Counted from the stretch's first letter, positions 18,426-28,477 are shown. The stretch: 64,000 nt of DNA from Rhodoferax sp. (GCF_028715765.1 NZ_JAQURE010000011.1:1-64000), one strand, 5' to 3'. Translations and numbers: made by a program. The notes: generated by a model from the letters alone, not told the origin.

Positions 18426-19844
18426 ATGACTCTTAAAAAAATAGCTGCTCACGCTTTCATATCAAGCGCCACAGCCTTATTTCTTATAAATTCTGCATGG
18501 GCTGCCATTCCCATTGAGCACTGGACGCAGCCCCAGGGTGCCCAGGTTTTTCTGGTGCAAAACCACGCCATTCCGATGGTGGATGTGCAGCTGGACTTTG
18601 ACGCCGGCAGCCGCCGCGACCCCGCGTCTCAGGCCGGCTTAGCCACGGTCACGTCGGCCATGATGTCCAAAGGGCTGCAAGCTGGCACGGCCAGCGCCGA
18701 GCCTGCCATGGATGAAAACGCCTTGGGCGAAGCGTGGGCAGACCTGGGTGCCCATTTTGGCGGCCATGCCAGCACCGACCGCATGAGCTTTGCCCTGCGC
18801 TCCTTGGCTTACCCTGAGTTGCTGGCGCAGGCCGCGGCACTGGCTTCACGGCAGCTGGCGCAACCGGCCTTTCCGGCAGCGGTCTGGCAGCGTGAACGCG
18901 AGGCCATGCAAGCCTCCATCCGCGAGGCCAACACCCGCCCCGCCACGGTGGCCGGCCGAGCCTTCAACCAAGCCGTTTATGGGACACACCCTTATGGGTT
19001 TGAAGTCACGCCTGAGACCCTGGCCGCCATTGACGTGCGCGCCATGGCGGATTTGCATCAACGCAGCGTGCTGGCGTGCCGCGCCACCGTGACGGTGGTG
19101 GGGGCGGTGACCCGTGACCAGGCTGACGCACTGGTCAGCACGCTGCTGTCGCGCCTGGCACCTGCGCCCAAGCCCGCTTCAACCGGAGCCCACAGTTGTC
19201 CGGCGCTGCCCGCTGTGGCAGACATTGCGGCGCTGACGCAAGCCATTGAGTCGCGCTTGGCGTTTGATTCGGCCCAGGCGCATGTGCTGATGGGGCAACC
19301 TGGCTTCAAACGCAACGACCCCGATTTTTTGGCCTTGACGGTGGGCAACTACATTCTGGGTGGCGGTGGTTTTGTCTCGCGCCTGACCGAAGAAGTGCGT
19401 GAAAAACGGGGCTTGAGCTACAGCGTGTACAGCTACTTTGCCCCGGCCATGCACGCGGGCGCCTTCACCATTGGTTTGCAAACCCGGCCCGACCAGGCCG
19501 AGCAGGCCTTGCAAGTGGCGCGTGAGGTGCTGGCGCGTTTTGTCAGCGAAGGCCCCACTGAGGCCGAACTCCAGGCCGCCAAAGCCAATTTGATCGGTGG
19601 TTTTGCCTTGCGACTGGACAGCAACCGCAAGCTGCTTGACAACGTGGCCAACATCGCCTGGAACAAGTTGCCGTTGAATTATTTGGACACTTGGACACAG
19701 CATGTTGAGCAACTGACCACAGAGCAAATTCGTGCCGCTTTTGCGCGCAAATTGCAGCCGCAACGCATGGCCACCGTGGTGCTGGGTGCTGCTGCGGCTA
19801 CACCTGCACCTGCAATATCTGTATCAACTGCAGTAACGCAGTGA
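18426..19844 (+). CDS. M16 family peptidase-like partner (lacks HxxEH)
   Basis: GGGGFVSRLTEEVREKRGLSYSVYSYF; signal peptide MTLKKIAAHAFISSATALFLINSAWA; follows the M16 peptidase. Confidence 0.9.
   Translation: MTLKKIAAHAFISSATALFLINSAWAAIPIEHWTQPQGAQVFLVQNHAIPMVDVQLDFDAGSRRDPASQAGLATVTSAMMSKGLQAGTASAEPAMDENALGEAWADLGAHFGGHASTDRMSFALRSLAYPELLAQAAALASRQLAQPAFPAAVWQREREAMQASIREANTRPATVAGRAFNQAVYGTHPYGFEVTPETLAAIDVRAMADLHQRSVLACRATVTVVGAVTRDQADALVSTLLSRLAPAPKPASTGAHSCPALPAVADIAALTQAIESRLAFDSAQAHVLMGQPGFKRNDPDFLALTVGNYILGGGGFVSRLTEEVREKRGLSYSVYSYFAPAMHAGAFTIGLQTRPDQAEQALQVAREVLARFVSEGPTEAELQAAKANLIGGFALRLDSNRKLLDNVANIAWNKLPLNYLDTWTQHVEQLTTEQIRAAFARKLQPQRMATVVLGAAAATPAPAISVSTAVTQ
18436..18490 (+). 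repeat. GCYACAGSC-variant repeat encoding M16 signal peptide
   Basis: AAAATAGCTGCTCACGCTTTCATATCAAGCGCCACAGCCTTATTTCTTATAAAT. Confidence 0.65.
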
Positions 19845-19929
19845 ATCAGCGAGATTCATTCGTCTCTTTGACTGGCTCAGCTTGGGTGAGTCTGACTCAA
19901 CGTTGCTTTGGTGGCTCTGGCACGGCGCG

Positions 19930-20047
19930 GCGGCTGGGTCAGGTTCGTGCGGTTTTGGGGGCAAAACACGCGCGGGGCTGACGGCTCAGTGTGCCAGCAC
20001 TGCTTGCGCGCGCCTTTGCCCCCAAAGCCCGGTCACCTGACCCAACC
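19930..20047. repeat. Long imperfect inverted repeat (about 40-nt arms), MITE-like or structured RNA
   Basis: GGCTGGGTCAGGTTCGTGCGGTTTTGGGGGCAAAACACGCGCG versus GGTTGGGTCAGGTGACCGGGCTTTGGGGGCAAAGGCGCGCG (reverse complement of right arm). Confidence 0.7.
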
Positions 20048-20092
20048 ACCACGCCTTATCTGTGTGGATGGTGCGTTGTCAAATTACCAAAA

Positions 20093-20148
20093 TTCATAGC
20101 TGCTTATGCTTATTGGATATGGGCTACAGGCTGTTTTCTTATAAATTT
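20093..20148 (+). repeat. GCTACAGGC-variant repeat (intergenic before rsmD)
   Basis: TTCATAGCTGCTTATGCTTATTGGATATGGGCTACAGGCTGTTTTCTTATAAATTTT. Confidence 0.72.
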
Positions 20149-20242
20149 TAGAGCCCCAGTCGCCCTGCCGGGTTCTACCCTTAACTCTCCCTGAACGACA
20201 ACTTGAGCAAGCTGCAACAGCGCATGTTTTAAGATCAGGCGC

Positions 20243-20872
20243 ATGAACAAAGAACGCACACCCGTCAAGCCCCGCGTGCCTCGCATCAAGCGGGTGCAAA
20301 GCCACGAAATCCGCATCATTGGCGGGCAATGGAAGCGCACCAAATTGCAAGTGGCTGACAAGCCCGGCTTGCGCCCCACGCCCGACCGGGTACGTGAAAC
20401 CTTGTTCAACTGGCTGGGTCAAGATTTGACCGGCTGGCGCTGCCTGGATGTGTTTGCTGGCACAGGGGTGCTGGGGTTTGAAGCGGCCTCACGCGGCGCC
20501 AAGCAAGTGCAACTGGTGGAGCACGATGCCGCTTTGGTGGCACAGCTCAAACAGGTGCAAACCCAGCTGCATGCCCATGAGGTGCAGATCACTCGGGGGA
20601 ACGGCGTGGCGGTGCTGCGCCAGGCGCTGGCGGCCAGCCTGGATTTGATTTTTTTAGACCCGCCATTTGAATCCGATTTGTTTGCCCCGGCGGTGCAAGC
20701 GGCTGCCCAAGCGGTGTCGCCACGCGGCTGGATTTACCTGGAGGCTCCGGTGGCCTGGACGGCGCCCCAAGCGCAAGCCCTGGGGCTGCAACTGCACCGT
20801 CACTTGAAAGCGGGTATGGTGCATGCCCATTTGCTCCAGCGCGCCGAACCAGCCCCTGCAGTGGCGGGCTGA
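20243..20872 (+). CDS. rsmD: 16S rRNA (guanine(966)-N(2))-methyltransferase RsmD
   Basis: IRIIGGQWKRTKLQV, LRPTPDRVRETLFNWL, DVFAGTGVLGFEAASRGA, LIFLDPPFE. Confidence 0.95.
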   Translation: MNKERTPVKPRVPRIKRVQSHEIRIIGGQWKRTKLQVADKPGLRPTPDRVRETLFNWLGQDLTGWRCLDVFAGTGVLGFEAASRGAKQVQLVEHDAALVAQLKQVQTQLHAHEVQITRGNGVAVLRQALAASLDLIFLDPPFESDLFAPAVQAAAQAVSPRGWIYLEAPVAWTAPQAQALGLQLHRHLKAGMVHAHLLQRAEPAPAVAG

Positions 20873-20908
20873 TAATGACCGCTTGATGACTTCAGCTGTT
20901 TTTTCACC

Positions 20909-21403
20909 ATGACGCATGACCTGATTGCCGTTTACCCGGGCACGTTTGACCCCATCACGCTCGGGCATGAAGACGTGATTCGTCGCGCTGCACAGCTGTT
21001 TGGGCATGTGATTGTGGCGGTGGCTGCCGGACACCACAAAAAAACCCTGTTCACGTTGCCTGAGCGCATAGAGATGACGCAGGAGGCCGTCAAACCCTAT
21101 CCAGGGGTTCAGGTGGAAAGCTTTACCGGGCTGATGCGTGACTTTGTGGTGGCACGCGGCGCGCGTGCCATGGTGCGCGGCTTGCGCGCGGTGACTGACT
21201 TTGACTATGAATTTCAGCTCGCAGGCATGAACCGCAGCTTGATGCCTGATGTCGAAACTGTCTTTCTTACCCCGGGCGACAAGTACCAATTTATTTCCAG
21301 CACCTTTGTGCGTGAGATTGCCACGCTGGGTGGCGAGGTAGACAAATTTGTGTCACCTGCTGTGAATGCGCGCTTGCTGCACAAGGTGCGTTCGCCGTCC
21401 TGA
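20909..21403 (+). CDS. coaD: Pantetheine-phosphate adenylyltransferase
   Basis: AVYPGTFDPITLGHEDVIRRAAQLF ... FISSTFVREIATLGGEVDKFV. Confidence 0.96.
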   Translation: MTHDLIAVYPGTFDPITLGHEDVIRRAAQLFGHVIVAVAAGHHKKTLFTLPERIEMTQEAVKPYPGVQVESFTGLMRDFVVARGARAMVRGLRAVTDFDYEFQLAGMNRSLMPDVETVFLTPGDKYQFISSTFVREIATLGGEVDKFVSPAVNARLLHKVRSPS

Positions 21404-21422
21404 AACAATTTTTGGAGAAAAC

Positions 21423-21878
21423 ATGAAGATTCTTTTGCCTTTTGATGGTTCAGCCGTGGCGCTGGACGCTGTTCGTTTTGCCATTCGCTTGGCGGGCGAT
21501 GGGCTCACGACCCAGCTGGTGTTGGTGAATGTGCAAGAACCTGCCTCGTTGTACGAGCTGGTGGTGGCGCATGACCCGCAGATGATCGAGCAAGCCAGTG
21601 CTGCTGCGGGCGCTCACATTTTGCAAGCTGCCCAGCAATTGCTGGATGCCGCTGGCTTGCCGTATGAGACTGAGGTGGTCTCTGGTGACCCGGCGCACAT
21701 GCTGGTCGACTGCCTTGAAAATCATGGCTGCGATGTGGTGGTGATGGGTGCCAGTGGCACCAGTGCACTGCGCAGCGCCTTGCTGGGCTCGGTCTCCAAT
21801 GAAGTGCTGCACGCCGCGGGCGTGCCGGTGATGATCGTCAAGGGCGGTGACGAAGACAATGCTGAGGTCGCGGGTTAA
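21423..21878 (+). CDS. Universal stress protein (UspA family)
   Basis: MKILLPFDGSAVALDAVRFAIRLA ... VVMGASGTSALRSALLGSVSNEVLHAAGVPVMIVK. Confidence 0.92.
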   Translation: MKILLPFDGSAVALDAVRFAIRLAGDGLTTQLVLVNVQEPASLYELVVAHDPQMIEQASAAAGAHILQAAQQLLDAAGLPYETEVVSGDPAHMLVDCLENHGCDVVVMGASGTSALRSALLGSVSNEVLHAAGVPVMIVKGGDEDNAEVAG

Positions 21879-21926
21879 GGCTCCTTTTTAAAATAGTCGC
21901 CTGTTTACTTGTTGGGAACGATTCAC

Positions 21927-22181
21927 ATGGCTTTGCTGATTACCGACGCCTGCATCAACTGCGATGTGTGTGAACCAGAATGCCCCAACGAGGCCATTTT
22001 CATGGGGCCTGAAATTTATGAAATCAACCCCCAAAAATGCACTGAATGCGTTGGCCATTTTGATGAACCACAGTGTGTGCAGGTGTGCCCGGTGAACTGC
22101 ATTCCCGTGAACCCGCAGTGGGTGGAAAGTCAAGACACCTTGTGGGAAAAATACCGACAGCTCCAGGCCTCTGTGGCGTGA
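21927..22181 (+). CDS. yfhL: YfhL-type 2[4Fe-4S] ferredoxin
   Basis: ALLITDACINCDVCEPECPNEAIFMGPEIYEINPQKCTECVGHFDEPQCVQVCPVNCI. Confidence 0.93.
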   Translation: MALLITDACINCDVCEPECPNEAIFMGPEIYEINPQKCTECVGHFDEPQCVQVCPVNCIPVNPQWVESQDTLWEKYRQLQASVA

Positions 22182-22224
22182 CTGCCGGTTCTTGTGAGCT
22201 TGTGCAGCCACCCCGCGATCAAGC

Positions 22225-22677
22225 TCAAAATGTTGTGGTCACGGCCGTTTTTCTTGTCTTTTTGCTGACCTTTTTCTTCTCGCTACCGGGTATTTCAGCA
22301 ATGAAGGCCTCCGGTTTTTTGCCAGGTTTTTTCAGCCGCTTCGGTGTGATCACGGTCATCTGTGGTTGCGGTGTGGGCAGTTGCGCTGCCACAGGTGTTT
22401 TCGCCGGGCTATTGACCTGTTTGGCCGCGATTTTTTCGTTGGCAAGGCGCATTTTTTCAAGTTGCCTGGCTTGCACGGCATCTTGTGATGCGGCACGGCG
22501 GGTTTGCGCTTGTTGCGCCGTGGTGCGCTCGTCACTCACATCCAAGGTTTGTCCGTTGGCGCACGGCGTGCTGCTGTAGCTGTTGCCGCATTTATAAACA
22601 TTTTCGGCTGTGGCGCTTACGGAATAAGCACTGATAGCTATGAATAATGAAGTTAAAAAAGCACGGGTGAGCTTCAT
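22225..22677 (-). CDS. DUF4124-like exported protein
   Basis: Signal peptide followed by [18 protein letters not shown]. Confidence 0.65.
   Translation of the reverse strand: MKLTRAFLTSLFIAISAYSVSATAENVYKCGNSYSSTPCANGQTLDVSDERTTAQQAQTRRAASQDAVQARQLEKMRLANEKIAAKQVNSPAKTPVAAQLPTPQPQMTVITPKRLKKPGKKPEAFIAEIPGSEKKKVSKKTRKTAVTTTF
22590..22655 (-). repeat. GCYACAGSC-variant repeat encoding DUF4124 protein signal peptide
   Basis: Minus strand TTCATAGCTATCAGTGCTTATTCCGTAAGCGCCACAGCCGAAAATG; shares AAGCGCCACAGCC with 18464-18476. Confidence 0.55.
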
Positions 22678-23333
22678 GGTTGAGCGTCTGGCTGCGGCGT
22701 GGCCTGGGTTGGCATGACCGTCGGGGGTGGCGCTGCAGGGCGTGCAGGCTTGGGACGGGGTGGTTTGCTGGTGTGGATCAGGCGTGTGGCTTCAGCCATG
22801 TCGTCAGCCATCAAAGCGGGCACGGCTTTGAGCGCACGGTCAATGGTCTGCTCTATGGCGATGCGGTGATCTGCTGAGGGTTTTTTGAGTACCCAGTGAA
22901 TCACTTCAGCCTTGATGCCTGGGTGGCCAATGCCCAAGCGCAGTCGCCAATATTGGTCAGTGCCGAGTTGGGCATGAATGTCGCGCAGGCCGTTGTGGCC
23001 AGCGTGGCTGCCACCCAATTTGACTTTGGCCTCGCCGGGCGCAATGTCCAGCTCATCATGTGCCACCAAAATTTCCTGTGCTGGAATTTTGAAAAAATGA
23101 GCCAGCGATGCAACCGATTTGCCACTAAGGTTCATGAAGGTTTGAGGTTTAAGCAACCAGACACTTTGGCCATGCATGCTGGTGCGTGCCACCAGGCCGT
23201 GGAAGTTTTTGTCCATGACCCAACTGAGTTTGAGCTCTTTGGCCAGTGCGTCCATCCACCAAAAACCCGCGTTGTGGCGGGTGTGTTCATAGTCAGAGCC
23301 AGGGTTGCCCAAGCCAACAAAAAGTCGAATCAT
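22674..23333 (-). CDS. pth: Peptidyl-tRNA hydrolase
   Basis: [53 protein letters not shown]. Confidence 0.96.
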   Translation of the reverse strand: MIRLFVGLGNPGSDYEHTRHNAGFWWMDALAKELKLSWVMDKNFHGLVARTSMHGQSVWLLKPQTFMNLSGKSVASLAHFFKIPAQEILVAHDELDIAPGEAKVKLGGSHAGHNGLRDIHAQLGTDQYWRLRLGIGHPGIKAEVIHWVLKKPSADHRIAIEQTIDRALKAVPALMADDMAEATRLIHTSKPPRPKPARPAAPPPTVMPTQATPQPDAQP

Positions 23334-23365
23334 GGATGGATGATACAAAAATGGTAGACGAAAAA

Positions 23366-23391
23366 AAACGGCTCAAGATTGAGCCGTTTTT
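23366..23391. terminator. Bidirectional intrinsic terminator between pth and rplY
   Basis: AAAACGGCTCAAGATTGAGCCGTTTTT perfect hairpin with flanking A/T tracts. Confidence 0.85.
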
Positions 23392-23406
23392 GAACTGATG
23401 AAAAGC

Positions 23407-24054
23407 TTATTTTTTGGCTTTAGCTGCGGGCTTGGCGGCTGGTTTGGCTGCGGCGTCTGCTGCAGGCGCTTCAGCGGGTGCGGGTTCGGCACCGGCTACA
23501 GCCACCACCGACACCACCACTGGGTTTTTGTCGCCACCGTGAATGACCACGCTGACACCCTTGGGCATTTCAATTTGTGCCAAGTGCAATGAGGCACCCT
23601 TGCGCAGGCCACTGAGGTCAACCTTGATGAATTCAGGCAGATCGCTGGGCAGGCAGAGCACATCAAGCTCGCTGATCACGTGGTTGGCAATGCAACCTTC
23701 GGTTTTGACAGCTTGTGAATTTTCGTCGCCGAAGAAGTGCAATGGCACTTTCATGTGCAGGCGTGTGGTGGCATCGACGCGTTGGAAGTCGATGTGCAAC
23801 ACGAGTTGCTTGAACGGGTGCATTTGCACGTCGCGCAACAACACGGGGCTCTCAGTGCCACCAATGTCCATGGTCAACACGCTGGAGTGAAACGCTTCTT
23901 TTTTCAGAGCGTGCCACAAGGCGTTGTGATCAACTTCGATCAGTTGTGGGGCAGTAGCGCCACCATAAACAATACCCGGTGTGCGACCGGTGATGCGCAG
24001 ACGGCGGCTCGCACCCGTACCCTGCTTGGCTCGCTCAAAGGCGGTTAATTTCAT
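23407..24054 (-). CDS. rplY: 50S ribosomal protein L25 (general stress protein Ctc type)
   Basis: [27 protein letters not shown]; Ala/Pro-rich C-terminal tail. Confidence 0.95.
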   Translation of the reverse strand: MKLTAFERAKQGTGASRRLRITGRTPGIVYGGATAPQLIEVDHNALWHALKKEAFHSSVLTMDIGGTESPVLLRDVQMHPFKQLVLHIDFQRVDATTRLHMKVPLHFFGDENSQAVKTEGCIANHVISELDVLCLPSDLPEFIKVDLSGLRKGASLHLAQIEMPKGVSVVIHGGDKNPVVVSVVAVAGAEPAPAEAPAADAAAKPAAKPAAKAKK

Positions 24055-24151
24055 GTTTGATACTCCAGAAAGAGTCCACCGCGACCAGTGTGACTCCGAT
24101 TAAAAAAGCCAACCACCCCCGAGCGGGACGGTCGACAGCGATGGATTCTGA

Positions 24152-25129
24152 TCAGAAAAGATTTTCCTGGTCAGAAAACAAACTCATCACCGACTTGCCT
24201 TTGGCTATGCGGCCAATGGTCTCAGCAATCAAGGGAGCTACATTGAGTTGCCTGATTTTGGGACACGCGGCAGCGGCAGCGCTCAAGGGGATGGTGTTGG
24301 TGACCACCACTTCATCGAGCGCGTCACCTTGGCTGATGCGATCAATGGCAGGGCCCGAAAAAATGGGGTGGGTGCAATAGGCGTAGACTTTTTTGGCCCC
24401 ACGTTTTTTCAAAACCTCTGCGGCTTTGACCAACGTGCCAGCGGTGTCGATCATGTCGTCCATGACCACGCAGTTGCGGCCTTCAATTTCACCAATCACG
24501 TGCATGACTTCGCTGACATTGGCTTTGGGGCGACGTTTGTCGATGATGGCCAGGTCGCAACCGAGCTGTTTGGCCAAGGCGCGGGCGCGAACCACGCCAC
24601 CCACGTCGGGCGATACCACAATCAGATCGTCGTAGTTTCTTTGCCTCAGATCACCCAACAACACCGGCGATGCGTAGATGTTGTCAACCGGGATATCAAA
24701 GAAGCCTTGGATTTGGTCGGCATGTAAATCCATGGTCAGCACGCGTGCCACGCCCACCGCTTGCAACATGTTGGCAACCACTTTGGCTGAAATCGGCACG
24801 CGGCTTGAGCGTGGACGACGGTCTTGGCGGGCGTAACCGAAGTAAGGAATCACGGCACTGATGCGCTCGGCTGATGCACGTTTGAGCGCATCGACCATGA
24901 TCAGCAGTTCCATCAGGTTTTCGTTGGTGGGCGCGCAGGTGCTTTGCACCACAAACACGTCGCGGGCGCGGACGTTTTGTTTGATTTCAACGGTGACTTC
25001 GCCGTCTGAGAAACGGCCTACTTCGGCAGCACCCAGCTCTGTTTTGAGGCACCGGGCAATGTCAGAGGCCAGCGCGGGATTGGCATTGCCCGTAAAAACC
25101 ATGAACTCAGGGGGTTGATCGGCTTGCAT
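24152..25129 (-). CDS. prs: Ribose-phosphate pyrophosphokinase
   Basis: [55 protein letters not shown]. Confidence 0.97.
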   Translation of the reverse strand: MQADQPPEFMVFTGNANPALASDIARCLKTELGAAEVGRFSDGEVTVEIKQNVRARDVFVVQSTCAPTNENLMELLIMVDALKRASAERISAVIPYFGYARQDRRPRSSRVPISAKVVANMLQAVGVARVLTMDLHADQIQGFFDIPVDNIYASPVLLGDLRQRNYDDLIVVSPDVGGVVRARALAKQLGCDLAIIDKRRPKANVSEVMHVIGEIEGRNCVVMDDMIDTAGTLVKAAEVLKKRGAKKVYAYCTHPIFSGPAIDRISQGDALDEVVVTNTIPLSAAAAACPKIRQLNVAPLIAETIGRIAKGKSVMSLFSDQENLF

Positions 25130-25193
25130 GAATATCCCAACTTGTTAGTTGCAGTGTGCGTTTTGGCTCAGTGAATGAGCCTGATTGAAAATT

Positions 25194-25270
25194 TGGCAGG
25201 GGAAGAAGGATTCGAACCTTCGCATGCTGGAATCAAAATCCAGTGCCTTAACCAACTTGGCGACTCCCCT
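25194..25270 (-). tRNA. tRNA-Gln(TTG)
   Basis: Minus strand AGGGGAGTCGCCAAGTTGGTTAAGGCACTGGATTTTGATTCCAGCATGCGAAGGTTCGAATCCTTCTTCCCCTGCCA; TTG anticodon, encoded CCA. Confidence 0.95.
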
Positions 25271-25310
25271 ACGCGGGTGAACCATGAGACATGGTTCACC
25301 GAAAACTTGC

Positions 25311-26144
25311 TCAATTAGCCCACCCAATCAACGGATGGCTAACCAAATTCTGACACTGCCTGACCTTAAACCCAGGCAGTTGTAGCTGGCTATGGTCAAG
25401 TAAGGTCTTCGCAAACACGGCACTTCCTGAACCAGTCATCCGGCCTTGGAGTCCGTGATTTTGTAGCCAAGACAAACCTTGACTGATTTCAGGACAAAGA
25501 CCTTCAGCAACTGCTTGCAAGTCGTTGTTACCGAAGTCATATGCGTCTGCAGCGAAGCCTGAGATTATAGCGGGCTGTGTGTCCCTTTTTAAATTGGGGT
25601 GCGAAAAAATTTGTGCGGTGCTCAAGCCAACGTGTGGCTTGAGCACCAGAAACTGGGCGCTGGGGAGCTCAATGGGGGTGATGTGCTCACCAATACCGCT
25701 GACCCAGGCGTTTTGACCTTTCAAGAAGAAAGGCACATCGGCTCCGAGCTGCAACCCCAACGGGAGTAAATCAACCAGACCGAGATTGAGATGCCACAAA
25801 CGGTTCAGTGCCAGCAGGGTGCTGGCCGCATCAGACGAGCCGCCGCCGAGGCCAGCCTGGGATGGGATGCGTTTTTCTATGGCAATGTGCACGCCGAGCG
25901 GCGTGGCACTGAGCGCCTGCAAGGCGCGCGCTGCACGCACCACCAAGTCATCTTGCGGGAGCGCGGTGCCTAAGTCTTCTCGGCTGATTTTTCCGTCTCC
26001 TCTGATTTCAAAGTGCAAGGTGTCACACCAGTCAATCAACATGAAAGCCGATTCAAGCAAGTGGTAGCCATCGGGTCTACGCCCCACAATGTGCAAAAAC
26101 AGGTTGAGTTTGGCGGGGGCAGCCACGTCGTAGAGCGATTTCAT
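25311..26144 (-). CDS. ispE: 4-diphosphocytidyl-2-C-methyl-D-erythritol kinase
   Basis: APAKLNLFLHIVGRRPDGYHLLESAFMLID, KRIPSQAGLGGGSSDAAS. Confidence 0.96.
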   Translation of the reverse strand: MKSLYDVAAPAKLNLFLHIVGRRPDGYHLLESAFMLIDWCDTLHFEIRGDGKISREDLGTALPQDDLVVRAARALQALSATPLGVHIAIEKRIPSQAGLGGGSSDAASTLLALNRLWHLNLGLVDLLPLGLQLGADVPFFLKGQNAWVSGIGEHITPIELPSAQFLVLKPHVGLSTAQIFSHPNLKRDTQPAIISGFAADAYDFGNNDLQAVAEGLCPEISQGLSWLQNHGLQGRMTGSGSAVFAKTLLDHSQLQLPGFKVRQCQNLVSHPLIGWAN

Positions 26145-26178
26145 GTCGATGAGGAGCAAGCGCTGGGTCGGGGTGAAG

Positions 26179-26694
26179 TTAGTTGTCCAAAATCACACGC
26201 AATTGCGCTTCGGGCGCAGGGGTCAATCTTTGAGCTGTGATTTTGCCTTGGTTGAATTGCGTCAAGTCGACATCCCAGCCAGCTGCAGTGAGTGACTGCC
26301 CTTTGAGCCAGGAAAAAAAGGCTGTGACCGGTACCTCGGTGCCTAGCATGTGTATGGTCAAGGGAGCCAGGCCGTTGAACTGGTGCGTCTCACCACGAGC
26401 GGTGAGTTGGGCAGATTCAGGCGTCCAGCGAATGACCGCGGCTGTGCTGCCCAGCGGGGTGTAAAAATTCAAGCTGCCTTGTTGGGCGTCGCCTTGCAGA
26501 TCAAATGCGGCTGAAAAAGACTGTGGCTGTGACTGTGGGTCTGCCGGGTCAGGCTGAACGTGCATGGACAAGCGCCCTTGCCAACTTGAAATATTTTGAT
26601 CATTTCGGCTTGTAGGCCTAGTGGTGCTTGCACAACCAGCTATGAAAATTAAAGCAATGAAAATCCAGCACCAAGAGCTGATCTGACGCTTCAC
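26179..26694 (-). CDS. lolB: Outer-membrane lipoprotein receptor LolB
   Basis: Lipobox IAGC; WQGRLSMHV...FDLQGDAQQGSLNFYTPLGSTAAVIRWTP; ispE-lolB synteny. Confidence 0.9.
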   Translation of the reverse strand: MKRQISSWCWIFIALIFIAGCASTTRPTSRNDQNISSWQGRLSMHVQPDPADPQSQPQSFSAAFDLQGDAQQGSLNFYTPLGSTAAVIRWTPESAQLTARGETHQFNGLAPLTIHMLGTEVPVTAFFSWLKGQSLTAAGWDVDLTQFNQGKITAQRLTPAPEAQLRVILDN

Positions 26695-28439
26695 AGCACC
26701 GCTTTCAGTCTTTGTACGGTTTGCAGCAGGGTCTCATTGGCAGGGTTGAGTTTGATGCCCTCGCGCCAGATGTCGCGTGCCTCGGCCTGGCGGTTCAGGT
26801 GCCAAAGCACTTCACCCAAATGGGCGGCAATTTCAGCGTCTGGCTTGGCTTTGAAGGCGGTCTGCAACTGTTGCAGCGCTTTATCGGCGTTGCCGCTGCG
26901 AAACTCGGCCCAGGCCAAGCTGTCTAGGATGAACGGGTCATTGGGTGTCAACTCAAGCGCTCGGGTGATCAGGGCGATGGCTTCGGGCAGGCGCAGGCCA
27001 CGGTCTGCCAGCGAGTAGCCCAGCGCGTTGTAGGCATGCGGGTCGTTGGGCCTGGCCTCAATCAATTGGCGCAGCAGGCGTTCCATGTCATCGAGTTGCC
27101 CCAGTTTCTCTTGCACCATGGCCAATTCGTAGATCAAGTCAGGGTCGGTTGGATTGTGGTTCAGCTGGGTTTGAAGCAGGGCACGCGCCCGCTCAAATTG
27201 CTTGCCATCTTTGAGCAACTGAACTTGTGCAGCCTGCTTGAGTTGCTGCTCTTCTGCAGAGCGTGTGGGCAAGTTTTGCAACATGCCCAGGGCAGCATCC
27301 AGCTGGCCTTGTTCGGCCACCAGCTGGGCGCGCCGAATTTCCGCGCGGGTGGTGTCCTCTGGCGTGGCGATGCGCAGCAACCAATCATCGGCTTGTTTGT
27401 AGTCTTTGCTTTGCTGGGCGATTTGGGCTAATGCAAAAAAGGCTTGAGTGCGGCCTCTGGCATTCACCTCAACGGCCGATGGCGATGCACTGGGTTCCGT
27501 CAAGTCCAGGTAGTGCTGAAACTGCCCTTGGGCTTGCTGCGGTTGGTTCATCTGAAGCTTGAGCGCACCGCTGATGAGCCAACTGTCCGCATAGTCGGGA
27601 TGATTTTTTTGCAGCAGTGCAAGTTGCGCGCTGGCATCGGCATCACGCTGGGCCGAGATCAGTACTTTGACGTAGGAAATTCGAAATTCTGGCCTGGCGT
27701 GTGGCAAATGTTTTTGCACCAGTTCTTCGGCTGATGGTGTGTTGGCGCTCATCAGGGTCAGCGCCAATAAGGCAGGGTGTTCAGCCTTGGCATTCATACG
27801 CAAGCCGCTGGCAGCTGCTTTGAGGGCTGTGCTGGCCTGATCAGCGCTGTGCCACATCCGGCCAATGGTGGCCCAAGCCGTTGGCCCGAGCTCCATATTG
27901 CCGAGGTAGCTGGCCAAGGCTTTTTGCACTGTTTGGGCTGCCAGCGGCCGATCGCTGACACGTTCAAACAGGCTGGCCACATGCCAGATGGCTTCTTGTT
28001 GTGTCGTTTTGGGAGTCAAGGCGATGTCACGCTTGAGCGGCTCAAGTGCCTCAGCCGTGCGATTGAGACCGAGCAACACTTGCAAAACAAAACGGTTGGC
28101 TTCTCTGGACTGGGGTTCAGCTTTGGCCCAGGCTTGCGCCGCCATGAGTGCCGAAGGCCCAGAGCGGGCTTGCAACGCAATTTGAACCGCTCGGTTGAAA
28201 AGTGCCGGGTCTTTGGTTTGATGCGCTGCATCCAGCATCAGTGAAAATGCGCTGGCTGGCTCTTCGTTACGTGCATTGAGCTCGCCCAGCAACAGTTGGT
28301 AAAACAAGGCACTGCTGAGAGCTGAACTTTGAGCAACTGGCTCGGTTTTTTGAGGAGCCGGCTGTGCGGCTGTTTGAGCGGGAGCCTGCGGCAGCAAAGC
28401 CAGCAGCAAAGGCAGGAGAGAAAGGTGTTTGAAGCGCAT
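26691..28439 (-). CDS. Tetratricopeptide-repeat exported protein
   Basis: Multiple TPRs such as PNDPHAYNALGYSLADRGLRLPEAIALITRALELTPNDPFILDSLAWAEFRSGN; N-terminal signal. Confidence 0.88.
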   Translation of the reverse strand: MRFKHLSLLPLLLALLPQAPAQTAAQPAPQKTEPVAQSSALSSALFYQLLLGELNARNEEPASAFSLMLDAAHQTKDPALFNRAVQIALQARSGPSALMAAQAWAKAEPQSREANRFVLQVLLGLNRTAEALEPLKRDIALTPKTTQQEAIWHVASLFERVSDRPLAAQTVQKALASYLGNMELGPTAWATIGRMWHSADQASTALKAAASGLRMNAKAEHPALLALTLMSANTPSAEELVQKHLPHARPEFRISYVKVLISAQRDADASAQLALLQKNHPDYADSWLISGALKLQMNQPQQAQGQFQHYLDLTEPSASPSAVEVNARGRTQAFFALAQIAQQSKDYKQADDWLLRIATPEDTTRAEIRRAQLVAEQGQLDAALGMLQNLPTRSAEEQQLKQAAQVQLLKDGKQFERARALLQTQLNHNPTDPDLIYELAMVQEKLGQLDDMERLLRQLIEARPNDPHAYNALGYSLADRGLRLPEAIALITRALELTPNDPFILDSLAWAEFRSGNADKALQQLQTAFKAKPDAEIAAHLGEVLWHLNRQAEARDIWREGIKLNPANETLLQTVQRLKAVL

Positions 28440-28477
28440 CCAGTCATAATAATCCAAGCTCCCAAAGTATTTGATGT

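Noticed and set aside
26615-26660. lolB lipobox region (ATAGCTGGTTGTGCAAGCACCACTAGGCC) as a repeat-derived signal peptide
   Set aside because: Similarity is weak, and IAGC is an expected lipobox encoding; not counted without a repeat model.
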